A DNA stretch of 64,000 bases from Salsipaludibacter sp038233055 (GCA_038233055.1 JBBSMS010000001.1:25793-89792), one strand, 5' to 3'. Numbered from the stretch's first letter, positions 25,431 through 34,827 are shown. Notes: generated by a model not told the origin, from the letters alone. Numbers and translations: made by a program.

Positions 25431-28106
25431 GTGGCCGACGACCGTCCGACCGTGTTGCTGCTCGATGGCCACTCGCTGGCCTACCGGGCCTTCTACGCCC
25501 TGCCGGACACGCTTCGGACCCAGACCGGGATGTTGACCAACGCCGTGTACGGGTTCACCTCGATGCTCATCAAGATGCTGGGAGATCGCGATCCGGACGG
25601 GGTCGCGGTGGCATTCGACCAGGGCCGCGACATCTCCCGGACCAAGGCCTTCGCGGACTACAAGGCGAACCGGTCGGCGCCCCCGGACGAGTTCCGCCCG
25701 CAGGTCGACCTGATCAAGCAGGTCTGCGACGTCCTGAAGCTGCCGGTGCTGACCCTGTCGGGGGTCGAGGCCGACGACGTGCTGGCCACCATCGCCGAGC
25801 GCGCGGTCGCCCAGGGGTGGCATGCCGAGGTCGTCACGGGTGACCGCGACGCCATGCAGTTGCCCAACGAGCACATCACGGTGCTCTACACCCTGCGGGG
25901 CATCAGCGAGATGGCCGAGATGACCCCCGACGCGGTCGAGGAGCGCTACGGCGTGCGACCGGAGGGCTACGTCGACATGGCGGCCCTGCGCGGGGACAAG
26001 TCGGACAACCTCCCCGGCGTCCCCGGCGTGGGGGACAAGACCGCGGCGAAGCTGGTCAACCAGTTCGGGGACATCGACGGGGTCTACGACAACATCGAGC
26101 AGGTCGCCGGGAAGAAGGTGCCGGCGATGCTGGTCGAGCACGAGGACCAGGTCCGGATCAACCGGCGGGTCATGCAGCTGCGTCGCGATGTCGACGTCGA
26201 GGCCGACCTCGACGACCTGCGCCTGAGCCCGTGGGACGCCGACGCGATCCGCAAGCTGTTCGCGACCCTGGAGTTCCGCGCGCTGTACGACCGCTTCGCC
26301 GAGGAGGTCCTCGACGATGCGGTCGCCGAGGAACAGGCCACCGGGTTTCGCCGGGTGCCGACACGACTGGAGGGAGGCGCCCTGCGCGGGTGGTTGGGCG
26401 GCCTGGGCGAGGACCCCGTCGCGGTGGTCGCGGACGTGTCGGACCGGGTCCCGCACCTGCACCTGGACGCGCTGGGGTTGTCGCACGCCGACGGCGACCC
26501 GGTCAGCCTGGTGCTGGACGAGGCGACCGACGACGACCGCACGGCGCTGGCCGAACTGCTGGCCGGCCCGCGCGCCCTGGTCACCCACGATGCCAAGGTC
26601 CTCGACCACGTCGCGACCGGGCTGGGTGTCGACCTCGACGGGGTCTCGATCGACACCGAACTGGCGGCTTACCTGCTGGCTCCGGCCCAGCGCTCGTTCA
26701 GCCTGGAGGCGCTCGCCCTGCAATACCTCCACCGCCGCCTGGAGGTTGCCGGGGACCAGGCCGACGACGGCCAACTGAGCCTGGAGGTGGGCGACGACGA
26801 GTGGGAGGCTCGGGCGCTGCGGGCCGAGGCGGTGCGCCAGCTGGGTGACGTGCTGCGCGAACAACTCGACGATCGGGACCAACGCAAGCTGCTGGACGAG
26901 ATCGAACTGCCCCTGGTCGAGGTCCTGGCCGGCATGGAACGGGCCGGCATGTGCGTCGACCGCCACGTGCTCGACGAGATGTCGACCACGATGACCGCCC
27001 GTGCCCGCGACCTGGAACTGACCATCCACGACCACGCCGGTCGGGAGTTCCTGGTCGGGTCTGGCAAGCAGTTGCAGGAGGTGCTGTTCACCGAACTGGA
27101 GCTGCCCAAGACCAAGCGCATCAAGACCGGGTGGTCGACCGACGCGACCCAGCTCGGCAACATCATCGACAGCCACCCCATCATCCCGGCGATCCTGGAG
27201 TGGCGCGAGGTCACCAAGCTGCTGTCGACCTACATCGATGCGCTTCCGCCGCTGGCCGACGACCAGACCGGGCGGATCCACACCACGCTGTCCCAGACGG
27301 TCGCGGCCACCGGGCGGCTGTCGTCGTCGAACCCCAACCTGCAGAACATCCCGGTCCGACGGGCCGAGGGCCGCGAGATCCGGCGAGCCTTCACCGCCGC
27401 CGCCGACCACCACCTGCTGGTCGCGGACTACTCCCAGATCGAGTTGCGGGTCATGGCCCACCTCTGCGAGGACGAGGGCCTGCTGACGGCCTTCCGCTCC
27501 GGCGAGGACATCCATGCCACCACCGCGGCGAAGGTGTTCGACCTCCCGTTGGAGCACGTCGACGGCGGCCTGCGGGATCGCGCCAAGGCGGTCAACTACG
27601 GGCTGGCGTACGGGTTGACGCCGTACGGGCTGGGCCAGCAACTCGGAATCCCGCCCGACGAGGCGTCCGAGATCGTGGACGCCTACTTCGTGCGCTTCCC
27701 GAAGGTCCACGAGTTCCTGCAGGCGGCGGTGGTCGACGCCACCCGCGAGGGCTACACCACCACCCTGTTCGGGCGCCGCCGATACCTGCCGGACCTGCTG
27801 TCGACCAACCGCAACCGCCAGCAGATGGCCCAGCGCATGGCCCTGAACGCCCCGATCCAGGGCACTGCGGCCGACATCATCAAGCTCGCGATGATCGCCG
27901 TGGGGGACCAGTTGGCCGCCGCCGGAATGGCCTCGCGCATGGTGTTGCAGGTGCACGACGAGATCATCCTGGAGTGCCCGGACGACGAACTGGACGACAC
28001 GACCTCGCTGGTCGTGGACGCCATGGGCGCCGTGGCCGAACTGGCGGTGCCACTGGACGTCGACACCGCGACCGGCGTCACCTGGTTCGACGCGCAGAAG
28101 CACTGA
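25431..28106 (+). CDS. polA: DNA polymerase I
   Basis: An 891-residue repair and primer-removal polymerase. The 5'-3' exonuclease domain is residues 1-300 (LLLDGHSLAYRAFYAL, VTGDRDAMQL, GDKSDNLPGVPGVGDKTA). The central domain lacks the acidic DxE proofreading motifs (the first reads VVADVSDR), so 3'-5' exonuclease is probably inactive, as in mycobacterial and Thermus enzymes. Polymerase motifs are VADYSQIELRVMAH (A), RAKAVNYGLAYGL (B) and QVHDEIILE (C). Tyr occupies the Phe762 position of E. coli PolI, a feature that relaxes discrimination against dideoxynucleotides. GTG is chosen because GGAG lies 6 bases upstream; TAGACT at 25395 is a likely -10. Confidence 0.95.
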   Translation: MADDRPTVLLLDGHSLAYRAFYALPDTLRTQTGMLTNAVYGFTSMLIKMLGDRDPDGVAVAFDQGRDISRTKAFADYKANRSAPPDEFRPQVDLIKQVCDVLKLPVLTLSGVEADDVLATIAERAVAQGWHAEVVTGDRDAMQLPNEHITVLYTLRGISEMAEMTPDAVEERYGVRPEGYVDMAALRGDKSDNLPGVPGVGDKTAAKLVNQFGDIDGVYDNIEQVAGKKVPAMLVEHEDQVRINRRVMQLRRDVDVEADLDDLRLSPWDADAIRKLFATLEFRALYDRFAEEVLDDAVAEEQATGFRRVPTRLEGGALRGWLGGLGEDPVAVVADVSDRVPHLHLDALGLSHADGDPVSLVLDEATDDDRTALAELLAGPRALVTHDAKVLDHVATGLGVDLDGVSIDTELAAYLLAPAQRSFSLEALALQYLHRRLEVAGDQADDGQLSLEVGDDEWEARALRAEAVRQLGDVLREQLDDRDQRKLLDEIELPLVEVLAGMERAGMCVDRHVLDEMSTTMTARARDLELTIHDHAGREFLVGSGKQLQEVLFTELELPKTKRIKTGWSTDATQLGNIIDSHPIIPAILEWREVTKLLSTYIDALPPLADDQTGRIHTTLSQTVAATGRLSSSNPNLQNIPVRRAEGREIRRAFTAAADHHLLVADYSQIELRVMAHLCEDEGLLTAFRSGEDIHATTAAKVFDLPLEHVDGGLRDRAKAVNYGLAYGLTPYGLGQQLGIPPDEASEIVDAYFVRFPKVHEFLQAAVVDATREGYTTTLFGRRRYLPDLLSTNRNRQQMAQRMALNAPIQGTAADIIKLAMIAVGDQLAAAGMASRMVLQVHDEIILECPDDELDDTTSLVVDAMGAVAELAVPLDVDTATGVTWFDAQKH

Positions 28107-28167
28107 CGCCTGCGACGACGGGTCGAGCGCGCCTGGACAGGGGGTACCGCGGCCGTCCAACGGCTGG

Positions 28168-29064
28168 CTACCAGCCCTGGCCGGGGTCGAAGGCGGCCGG
28201 ACCGGGGTCCGGGGCGTCGTCGCGGCGGATCGTGGCCTCGATCAACCCGTAGGGCCGGTCGTCGGCGTGGAAGACCTCGTTCGGGTTGTCGATCCCGACC
28301 TTGCCGAGGTCGTAGGCGAAGTGGTGCGAGTTCGGGCAGGAGAAGCGGATCTCGGCCACGTCCGGGGCGGCCTCGAGCACGGCCTCGCCCATCGCCCACG
28401 TGCTGTGCTGCAGGCCCAGGCTGTAGGTGTCCGCGAATGCCGCCAGCATCGCGGTCCGGACCGTGTCGAAGGCCGCGTCCCAGTCGTGGTCGGTGCCGGT
28501 GTGGAGCCACTGCGCGGTCACCGTGGTCGCCAGGATCCGGTCCCGGGCCGGTTGGAGCGTGGTGTAGTCGTCCACCAGGAAGTCCTCGAACTGCGAGTCG
28601 GTGGTCTTGAGGATCGTCATGTCCCGCAACCCGGATACCACCCAGGAGTCGGTGCCGTCGTGGGTCACGCAGGCCGTGCGGACCAGGCCACCGGTGCGGA
28701 CGAACGCGTACGGGTCCGGGCCGTCGCCGGTGGCCAGCCGGGTCCACGGGTACAGGTCGAGTCGGATCCGCGCGCGGTGGACCGGGTCGACGTCGTCGAC
28801 GAAGTGGCGGGCCAGCGCGAGGCCGTAGTCCTCGGGGGTCTGCACCACCTCGTCACGTGCCGCGTAGGCGAAGGTGGTGTTCTTGGCCGTGTCGGTGGGG
28901 AGGACGTGGCGGTTGTCGCCGTCCCGGTGGACCGCCTCGTAGTCGCCGGCCAGGCTGACCGACACGTTGTAGTCGAAGATTCGGTGCGGTTCGGTGTCCC
29001 GCAGCACCCGGACCACCCGGATCTGGTCCTTGCCGTACTGGGTGTGTCCGAGGCTGATGGCCAT
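28168..29064 (-). CDS. Urate oxidase (uricase)
   Basis: A 298-residue cofactor-free oxidase converting urate to 5-hydroxyisourate with O2 and release of H2O2. It consists of two tandem T-fold domains. Signatures include YGKDQIRVVRVLRD, NVSVSLAGDYEAVHRDGDN, the catalytic Thr in PTDTAKNT, LRDMTILKTTDSQFEDFL, and the C-terminal SCPNSHHFAYDL. Length fits bacterial uricases (about 300). It is the last gene of a purine-catabolic operon, 127 bases after the aldolase-like gene. A short GGCTGG/CCAGCC hairpin at 28162-28176 overlaps its stop and may help terminate transcription between it and polA. Confidence 0.93.
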   Translation of the reverse strand: MAISLGHTQYGKDQIRVVRVLRDTEPHRIFDYNVSVSLAGDYEAVHRDGDNRHVLPTDTAKNTTFAYAARDEVVQTPEDYGLALARHFVDDVDPVHRARIRLDLYPWTRLATGDGPDPYAFVRTGGLVRTACVTHDGTDSWVVSGLRDMTILKTTDSQFEDFLVDDYTTLQPARDRILATTVTAQWLHTGTDHDWDAAFDTVRTAMLAAFADTYSLGLQHSTWAMGEAVLEAAPDVAEIRFSCPNSHHFAYDLGKVGIDNPNEVFHADDRPYGLIEATIRRDDAPDPGPAAFDPGQGW

Positions 29065-29191
29065 GGGGTGATCCCGTTCGTCGCAGTGGGCTGCCGGTTG
29101 CAGGATGGCAGTTCCGGTCGGCTCACGCGACCGATCGGACCACATCGGGGTCCTCACCCCGGGTCCTGGCACCTTCGGGCGCCCCCCGGGG

Positions 29192-30493
29192 TCAGGTCGG
29201 GGCGGCGCGGTTGGGCGCGTCCGTCGGCGCGGTCGGGCCGGGATCCGTGGACCCGTCCGACGGCAGGGCACCGCAGGCGCGGGCCCGGTCCACCCGCCGT
29301 GACAGCACGGCGATCGTCGCGGGTTCGTCCATCGTGGAGCCGGACGTCCCGGCCTCCCACGCCGCCAACCGTGCCAGGACCTCGTCGAGTCCGTCCAGCA
29401 GGTGGCCGTACACGGTCGCGTAGCGACTGACGAGGTGGGACGCGTCGAGGTCCCAGCCCTGGACGTAGCCGTGCGCCAGCGAGTGGCGGACGTGGGCGGC
29501 ATGGCGGCGCCAGGTGGCAAGCACCTCGGCCTCCCCGTCGTCGGCCGGGCGGACATTGGTGGACCCGTCGGACAGCAGCACGTCGGTGTCGGCGAAGGTG
29601 ACCTGGAGCAGGTGGCGGGCGAAGTCACAGGCCGGGTGGTCGAGCCGCTGCTCCTCCGCAGGCAGGCCGAGCGCGGCGGTGTAGTCGAAGATCCCGACAT
29701 GCGCGGCCACCAGGCGGCCGGCCCCGGCATCGCGGATCGCCCGCAGCGCCACCCGCCCGTGCCCGTCGAGCACCGACGCGGTGGTCTCGACCTGGGCCTC
29801 GAATCGCAGGGACCCGGGCGCCAGGTCGTGGGCGTCCTCCAGGGCCGCGAGCACCTCGACGAAGGTGGCGACGTGGTCGGGCGACACGATCTTGGGGAAC
29901 GTGACGACGAAGCCCGCGGGCAGGTCACCCGCCCGGTCCAGCAGCGCGGCCAGGAACAGGTCCAGCGTGGCGACGCTGCGGCGCGCGAGGCCATCGGTGA
30001 AGGACTTGACCCGCAGGCCGCAGAACGCCGGCGCGCCGTCGCCGTCCAGCAGGTCGGCCAGTGCCCGGCCCGTGGCCACGGCGTGCTCGTCCTCGACGGC
30101 GTCGGCGCGACGGCCGTACCCGTCCTCGAAGTCGACCCGCAGGTCCTCCACCGGTTCGGTCGCCAACTTGTGGACGACTCGCTCGTGGACCGCGTCCGCG
30201 ACCCCTTCCGCGATCCCGGTCGCCGCGGCCAGCAAGGTCCCGTCGGGCGCGTGGCGGCGGAGCAGCCCGGCGGCGCGGTCGCCGGCCGCGCGGGTGGTGT
30301 CGGATGTCACCTGGTCCGCCGGGACGTAGAGCACCTGCACCGGCTGTCGCCGGGTGGGACGGCCGGGCCAGGCCGCGGCGGCCACGGCGTCCGCAGCCTC
30401 GACGTCGGCGAGCAGGACGTCCACCGCGTCGGCCCCCAGTCGCCGGCCACTGTCGGGTCTGCCGGTCGACGTGGCGTCGGCGTCCGGCGGCAT
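29192..30493 (-). CDS. HpcH/HpaI aldolase-like TIM-barrel protein (DUF6986-type) in urate operon
   Basis: A 433-residue protein resembling malate synthase/citrate lyase beta-fold enzymes. RVDFEDGYG at about 145-153 is an acidic metal-binding segment, GLRVKSF and FVVTFPKIVSP are barrel strands with the Arg and Lys expected near the active site, and RFEAQVETTASVL supplies a further Glu. I recall such proteins as an uncharacterised actinobacterial family often near uricase. Its ATG follows the HIU-hydrolase stop by two bases, with GGGAG upstream. A carbon-carbon lyase or condensing reaction on glyoxylate or a ureidoglycolate-derived acid would fit the pathway, but this is inference. Confidence 0.7.
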   Translation of the reverse strand: MPPDADATSTGRPDSGRRLGADAVDVLLADVEAADAVAAAAWPGRPTRRQPVQVLYVPADQVTSDTTRAAGDRAAGLLRRHAPDGTLLAAATGIAEGVADAVHERVVHKLATEPVEDLRVDFEDGYGRRADAVEDEHAVATGRALADLLDGDGAPAFCGLRVKSFTDGLARRSVATLDLFLAALLDRAGDLPAGFVVTFPKIVSPDHVATFVEVLAALEDAHDLAPGSLRFEAQVETTASVLDGHGRVALRAIRDAGAGRLVAAHVGIFDYTAALGLPAEEQRLDHPACDFARHLLQVTFADTDVLLSDGSTNVRPADDGEAEVLATWRRHAAHVRHSLAHGYVQGWDLDASHLVSRYATVYGHLLDGLDEVLARLAAWEAGTSGSTMDEPATIAVLSRRVDRARACGALPSDGSTDPGPTAPTDAPNRAAPT

Positions 30494-30495
30494 CG

Positions 30496-30828
30496 TCAAC
30501 TCCCGCGGTACGTGCTGTAGCCATAGGGGCTCAGCAGCAGCGGCACGTGCAGGTGACCGGTCGGGTCGTCCACGACGAACGTGATGGCCACCTCGGGCCA
30601 GAACCCGGTGATGCCGGCCGCCACGTGCCACGCGCCGACGTCGAAGGTCAGTCGGAGCACGCCGGCCCGTGGGTCCTCGCCGGCGAGGTCGGCGATGCGG
30701 CCGTCGCCGTCGGTGGTGCCCCGTCCCACCTCGGCCCAGTCGTCGCCGACACGACGGTGGGCGACGACGTCGACGCCCACCGCCGGTCGGCCCGTGGCCG
30801 TGTCCAGGACGTGTGTGCTCAGGCCCAT
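30496..30828 (-). CDS. uraH: 5-hydroxyisourate hydrolase (transthyretin-like)
   Basis: A 110-residue protein hydrolysing 5-hydroxyisourate to OHCU, the second step of urate degradation. It begins MGLSTHVLDTATGRPAVGV, the conserved N-terminal strand with the active-site His, has HVPLLLSPYGYSTYRGS at the end, and finishes on the YRGS tetrapeptide diagnostic of HIU hydrolases as opposed to transthyretin. GGAG lies 5 bases before the ATG. It is nearly contiguous with the aldolase-like gene downstream. Confidence 0.95.
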   Translation of the reverse strand: MGLSTHVLDTATGRPAVGVDVVAHRRVGDDWAEVGRGTTDGDGRIADLAGEDPRAGVLRLTFDVGAWHVAAGITGFWPEVAITFVVDDPTGHLHVPLLLSPYGYSTYRGS

Positions 30829-30955
30829 GCTGACTCCGTCGTCGTGCGTGCCTGCGCCATCACATCGAGTGGGCGGCCTGGTGCGGCATTCCGCGCTGCT
30901 CCGCACACTCGACTGGGTTTGGAACCGAGGGGCCGGTCGGGGGTGTCCCATGGCG

Positions 30956-32455
30956 TCATCCGTGGCGCCCGGCCCGCAGCCATGCCCGCAGTCGCAGCGC
31001 GGTGATCTGTCGTTGCTGGTCGGCGGCGATCGCGAGTTCGGTCGCCGGGTCGTTGCCCAGTCGTTCCTCCAGGGCCGTCAGCATTTCGTCGGCGGAGCGC
31101 CCGGCGGCGCGGATCAGGAACACGTGCCCGAAGCGTCGTTCGTAGGCGGCGTTGCCCTTGCGGAGCCGCTGCTGGACGTCGGCTCCGGCATCGGCGACGC
31201 CGGACTGCTCGCGGGTCGACAGGGCGGAGGCCGACCGTTCGCCGATGCGCGGGTGGGCCGCGAACGCCTCGCGGTGGTCGTCGTCGGACAGGTCGGCCCA
31301 GGCCTCGTCAGCGGCGGCCAGCAGCGCGTCGGGGGTGCCGAGGGGACGGCGGTCCAGCATCTCGTCGACCCACGCGGTCGCACCGCAGCAGGCCGCGAGG
31401 ACGTCGCGCGCCTCCTGGGCACGCATGGCGTCGAGCAGGCGGACGCCGGCCCGGTCCCACCCGTCGTCGGTCACCGCGCCGAAGGCGCGCAGCCGTGCGA
31501 CCCCGCCGTCGGGATGGACCGACAGCCGCAGGTGGGTGGCCGGCAGCGGCTCGGCCACGCCGATGACGTGACGGGCATGGGGGTGCATCCGCTCGGGCGG
31601 CGCGATGGCGATCCAGTCGTCGTCGGCAACCGTGGCCAGGTCCCCGTCCGGGGCGTGCACCACCTCCAGTTCGCAGCGGTCCGGGAAGTTGCCCCGGAAG
31701 TGGGTGGTGTCGAGTTCCACGCGCTCGACCACGCCGGTGGTCGCGAGTTCCACGACGACCCAGTCGCAGCCGGGCGTGCGGCGCCGGCGGGTTTCCCACC
31801 CGTCGCCCATGTCGCGGGCGTCGCCGACCTGGATCAGGTTCGACGCATCCCCGAAGAACTGGTCCGAACAGACGGCGATCCGGGCCCCGTTGGTCACGGC
31901 GGCGAGGTCCATGCGCCCGCCCGGGTCGGCCGCCCGGTGGAGGTCGACCGCGGCACGGCCGAAGACGCGGAAGCGCGCGACGCCGCCGTCGGGATGGATC
32001 GACAGGCGCACGTGGGTCACTCGGCGTCCGTCGGCGACGGCGTAGGACTGGAGTTCGTCACCCTGCAGCGTGCTCCGCACCACCAGCGGGAACCAGTCGT
32101 CGTCCGGCACCAGGTCGTCGGACACCGTGCCCTCCACCGACACCTCGGCCGGGTGGTTGCCGACGAAGTGGCTGGTGTCGACGACGACCTCGTCGACCAC
32201 GCCGGCGACGCCCAGGCGGACCACGCACCAGTCGTGTCCGTCGTCCCGGCGACGGCGAGTCTCCCAGCCGTCCACCAACTTGCCGCGGTCGACGTAGGCG
32301 GCCTGGTCGAACGTCGACGGTCCGGGCGCCAGCAGGTGGTCGGCCGCGCCGAAGAACTCGTCACTGCTCGCCACCACCAGGCCGCCGAGGCGGCGCGCGG
32401 CGAGGTCCACCCGTCCGGGGCGGGGGCGATGGACGGCCCCGAGCATGGTCACCAC
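30956..32455 (-). CDS. Fused allantoicase and OHCU decarboxylase
   Basis: A 499-residue fusion. Residues 1-335 are allantoicase, built of two jelly-roll repeats each showing GWETRRRR, then VDTSHFVGNHP or LDTTHFRGNFP, then LSIHPDGGVARFRVFG or LSVHPDGGVARLRAFG. Residues 345-499 are OHCU decarboxylase, with AHPRIGERSA (catalytic His) and RFGHVFLIRAAGRSADEML. The protein would perform two non-consecutive steps: OHCU to (S)-allantoin, and allantoate to ureidoglycolate plus urea. The GTG at 32455 follows the allantoinase stop by one base; GTG 32452 or ATG 32446 are possible starts. Confidence 0.85.
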   Translation of the reverse strand: MVTMLGAVHRPRPGRVDLAARRLGGLVVASSDEFFGAADHLLAPGPSTFDQAAYVDRGKLVDGWETRRRRDDGHDWCVVRLGVAGVVDEVVVDTSHFVGNHPAEVSVEGTVSDDLVPDDDWFPLVVRSTLQGDELQSYAVADGRRVTHVRLSIHPDGGVARFRVFGRAAVDLHRAADPGGRMDLAAVTNGARIAVCSDQFFGDASNLIQVGDARDMGDGWETRRRRTPGCDWVVVELATTGVVERVELDTTHFRGNFPDRCELEVVHAPDGDLATVADDDWIAIAPPERMHPHARHVIGVAEPLPATHLRLSVHPDGGVARLRAFGAVTDDGWDRAGVRLLDAMRAQEARDVLAACCGATAWVDEMLDRRPLGTPDALLAAADEAWADLSDDDHREAFAAHPRIGERSASALSTREQSGVADAGADVQQRLRKGNAAYERRFGHVFLIRAAGRSADEMLTALEERLGNDPATELAIAADQQRQITALRLRAWLRAGRHG

Positions 32456-32456
32456 G

Positions 32457-33809
32457 TCAGCACAACCGTCCGCGTGGCGGCCCCACGAGCCGCCCGTCAG
32501 CCACGAGCGGGCGGCCGTGGGCCCACACGTGCACGACCCGGCCGGTCACGGTCCGGCCGTGGTGGGGGGTCACGGGGTGGCGGTGTGCGAGTTGCGAGCC
32601 GTCGACCTCCCAGGTGGCATCGGGATCGAACGCTACCAAGTCGGCCACTGCGCCCGGTTCGATCCGGCCGCGATCCTCCAAGCTGCCGATCGCGGCCGGG
32701 CCGGCCGCCATCCAGGCCACCACGTCGGACAGGTCGTGGCCGCGGGCGCGGGCGGAGGTCCACACCAGCGGGAGTCCGAGTTGCAGCGACGCGATGCCGC
32801 CCCACGCGGCCAGGAAGTCCCCGCGCTCCGGCACCTTGTCGGCTGGGGGACAGGGGGAGTGGTCGGACACGATCGCGTCGATCACGCCATCGCCCAGCAG
32901 GTCCCACAGCGCGTCGGCGTTGGCCCGTTCGCGGATCGGGGGCGCGCACTTGAACTCGGTTGCCCCGTCCGGGATGTCCTCGGCGTGGAGGGTGAGGTAG
33001 TGCGGACAGGTCTCGACCGTGATCGGCAACCCCTCGGACCGGGCATCGGCCAGCACCGGTCCGGCCGCCGCCGCCGACAGGTGCAGCACGTGGACGCGCG
33101 CACCAGTCCGCCGGACCCCCTCGACCAGTGCGCCGATGGCCGCCACCTCGGCGCCGGGCGGGCGGCTCGCCAACCAGGAGGCATGGGCGCGCACGTCGCG
33201 ACCGGCCACGGCGGTGGCCGCGGCGTCGCAGATGTCCGGATCCTCGGCGTGGACCAGCAGGGTCGTGTCCAGGGCGGCGATCCGCTCCAGCAACGGGACC
33301 AGGTCCCGCGGATGGACGCAGCCGTACTCGGGCACCCCGCTGTCGCACAGGAACGCCTTGAAACCACGGACACCGGCCTGGTGCAGCCTCGCCAACTCGT
33401 CGTCGTTGCCGGGGACCGCCCCACCCCAGAAGGCGGTGTCGACGACCACCTGGCCCGCGGCGGCCGCCCGCTTCGTGACCAGCGCCGCGACGTCGGTCGT
33501 GGGTGGCAGGCAGTTCAGCGGCATGTCCACGATCGCGGTCACGCCGCCCAGCGCCGCGGCCCGGGTGGCCGTGGCGAAGCCTTCCCAGTGGGTGCGCCCG
33601 GGTTCGTTGACGTGGACATGGCTGTCGACCAGGCCGGGCAGCACCACCAGGTCGCCGACGTCGTGCAGCACGTCGATGCCTGCCGAACCCCTGACGCCGG
33701 GGTCGACCACGGCCGTGACGTGCCCGTCCGCGACCTCGACCCGGGCCGGGCGAATGGCGTCGCCGACCATGACGCGGGTACTGGTGACGGCGCGGTCGGG
33801 TCGGGTCAT
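32457..33809 (-). CDS. allB: Allantoinase
   Basis: A 450-residue cyclic amidohydrolase opening allantoin to allantoate. The binuclear metal site is visible as DSHVHVNEPG, the carboxylated lysine in GFKAFLCDSGVPEYG, LLVHAEDP, HVLHLSAA and IVSDHSPCPP. RTHWEGFATATRAAALGG and SGVPEYG separate it from dihydropyrimidinases and dihydroorotases. It is the first gene of the five-gene purine operon. Only the gap before uraH (127 bases) and the gap before uricase could hold internal promoters. Confidence 0.93.
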   Translation of the reverse strand: MTRPDRAVTSTRVMVGDAIRPARVEVADGHVTAVVDPGVRGSAGIDVLHDVGDLVVLPGLVDSHVHVNEPGRTHWEGFATATRAAALGGVTAIVDMPLNCLPPTTDVAALVTKRAAAAGQVVVDTAFWGGAVPGNDDELARLHQAGVRGFKAFLCDSGVPEYGCVHPRDLVPLLERIAALDTTLLVHAEDPDICDAAATAVAGRDVRAHASWLASRPPGAEVAAIGALVEGVRRTGARVHVLHLSAAAAGPVLADARSEGLPITVETCPHYLTLHAEDIPDGATEFKCAPPIRERANADALWDLLGDGVIDAIVSDHSPCPPADKVPERGDFLAAWGGIASLQLGLPLVWTSARARGHDLSDVVAWMAAGPAAIGSLEDRGRIEPGAVADLVAFDPDATWEVDGSQLAHRHPVTPHHGRTVTGRVVHVWAHGRPLVADGRLVGPPRGRLC

Positions 33810-33965
33810 GGCAGCACGGTCGCATCGACGACCGGTTGCTGTCAAGTCACCGGCCCGTCGCGCTCGTGCCGGATCGTGGATGCTGGGGCCACCGCACCGA
33901 AAGGACCATGGTCGGGCCGCCACGGATGAACTAGCCTGTGTTGCACACCGACGAAGGGAGCCACC

Positions 33966-34424
33966 ATGGGCAGGCGACTGATCGTTGCAAACCAGTCGAT
34001 GGGTGGAGCAGAGCTGGAACGGCACGTCAAGGACCGCATCGACGCCGGCGCGACGGAGTTCTACGTCGTCGTCCCGATGATCGAGGTCGCGAAGGAATCC
34101 TCCTGGAACGCGCCGGACGACAGTTTCGGCGTCCACGACCCGGGGGCCGACAACAAGGCGGTCGACCAGGCACGCCGGCGGTCGTCGCACCGCCTGCGCG
34201 CGATGATCGAGAAGGTGGCGTCGCTGGGCGGGACCGCGGACGGCGAGATCGGCGACTCCGATCCCGTGGCGGCCGTGCGTACGGTCGTGAAGGCCGAGGA
34301 GTTCGACGAGGTGATCGTGTCGACCCTGCCGGCCGGGATGTCGCGGTGGCTCAAGATGGACCTTCCCAGCCGGGTCGAGCGGATGGTCGACTGTTCGGTC
34401 ACGACCGTCGAGGCCGGCCGCTGA
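33966..34424 (+). CDS. Small UspA-like alpha/beta protein
   Basis: A 152-residue cytoplasmic protein. It begins RRLIVANQSMGGAELERHV, continues EFYVVVPMIE, has GEIGDSDPVAAVR, then FDEVIVSTLPAGMSRWLKMDLPSRVERMV, the order of strands seen in universal-stress-like nucleotide-binding folds common in actinobacteria. The GxxGxxS ATP loop of true UspA is only partly kept (STLPAGMSRW). GAAGGGAG lies upstream of the ATG and TAGCCT at 33932-33937 is a plausible -10. Role is probably in stress or dormancy, but no partner gene supports it. Confidence 0.75.
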   Translation: MGRRLIVANQSMGGAELERHVKDRIDAGATEFYVVVPMIEVAKESSWNAPDDSFGVHDPGADNKAVDQARRRSSHRLRAMIEKVASLGGTADGEIGDSDPVAAVRTVVKAEEFDEVIVSTLPAGMSRWLKMDLPSRVERMVDCSVTTVEAGR

Positions 34425-34460
34425 CTGCGTCGGCACCGCGGACCCTGGTCGCAACGGCGG

Positions 34461-34730
34461 TCAGTCGTCCAGCGGCACCAACGGGTGCGGGTCGTCGTCG
34501 CCGTGCAACCACACGATCGCGAGGTCCTCGTCTGCCGGCAAGCCTCCCACCTCGACGCCATCCACAACGCACCAGTCGAGGCCGACCCGACCGCCCAGCG
34601 CCAGGACCTGGTCCATGCTGTCGTCCAGCAGGTCCGGCGCGACGTCGAGTCGACGCAGGGCGGCGGCACCGTGGCGCGTCTGGGCGTCGACGATCAGCTG
34701 GCTGACGATGGTCAGGGCAGTGGGTTCCAT
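34461..34730 (-). CDS. Hypothetical protein, 89 residues
   Basis: A small acidic protein starting MEPTALTIVSQLIVDAQTRHG and ending DDDPHPLVPLDD. TACGCT lies 6 bases before the ATG and no ribosome site exists, so translation is probably leaderless. The first half looks helical (AALRRLDVAPDLLDDSMDQVLAL) and the second half like a few strands (DWCVVDGVEVG, DLAIVWLHG). No family recognised; no signal peptide. Confidence 0.55.
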   Translation of the reverse strand: MEPTALTIVSQLIVDAQTRHGAAALRRLDVAPDLLDDSMDQVLALGGRVGLDWCVVDGVEVGGLPADEDLAIVWLHGDDDPHPLVPLDD

Positions 34731-34770
34731 GGCGCCAGCGTAGGCAACCCGTGGCGGGTCAGCCGTGGAC

Positions 34771-34791
34771 GTTCCGAGCGAAGCGAGGAAC
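34771..34791. repeat. Solitary stem-loop of the GAGCGAAGCGAG family
   Basis: GTTCC (34771-34775) and GGAAC (34787-34791) flank GAGCGAAGCGA. Arms and loop resemble one member of the paired hairpins at 2343-2439 and 55978-56029. It lies between two minus-strand hypothetical genes. Confidence 0.4.
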
Positions 34792-34827
34792 TCCAATGCG
34801 CCCGGGAGATGGTGTGCGCGTCGGGGG

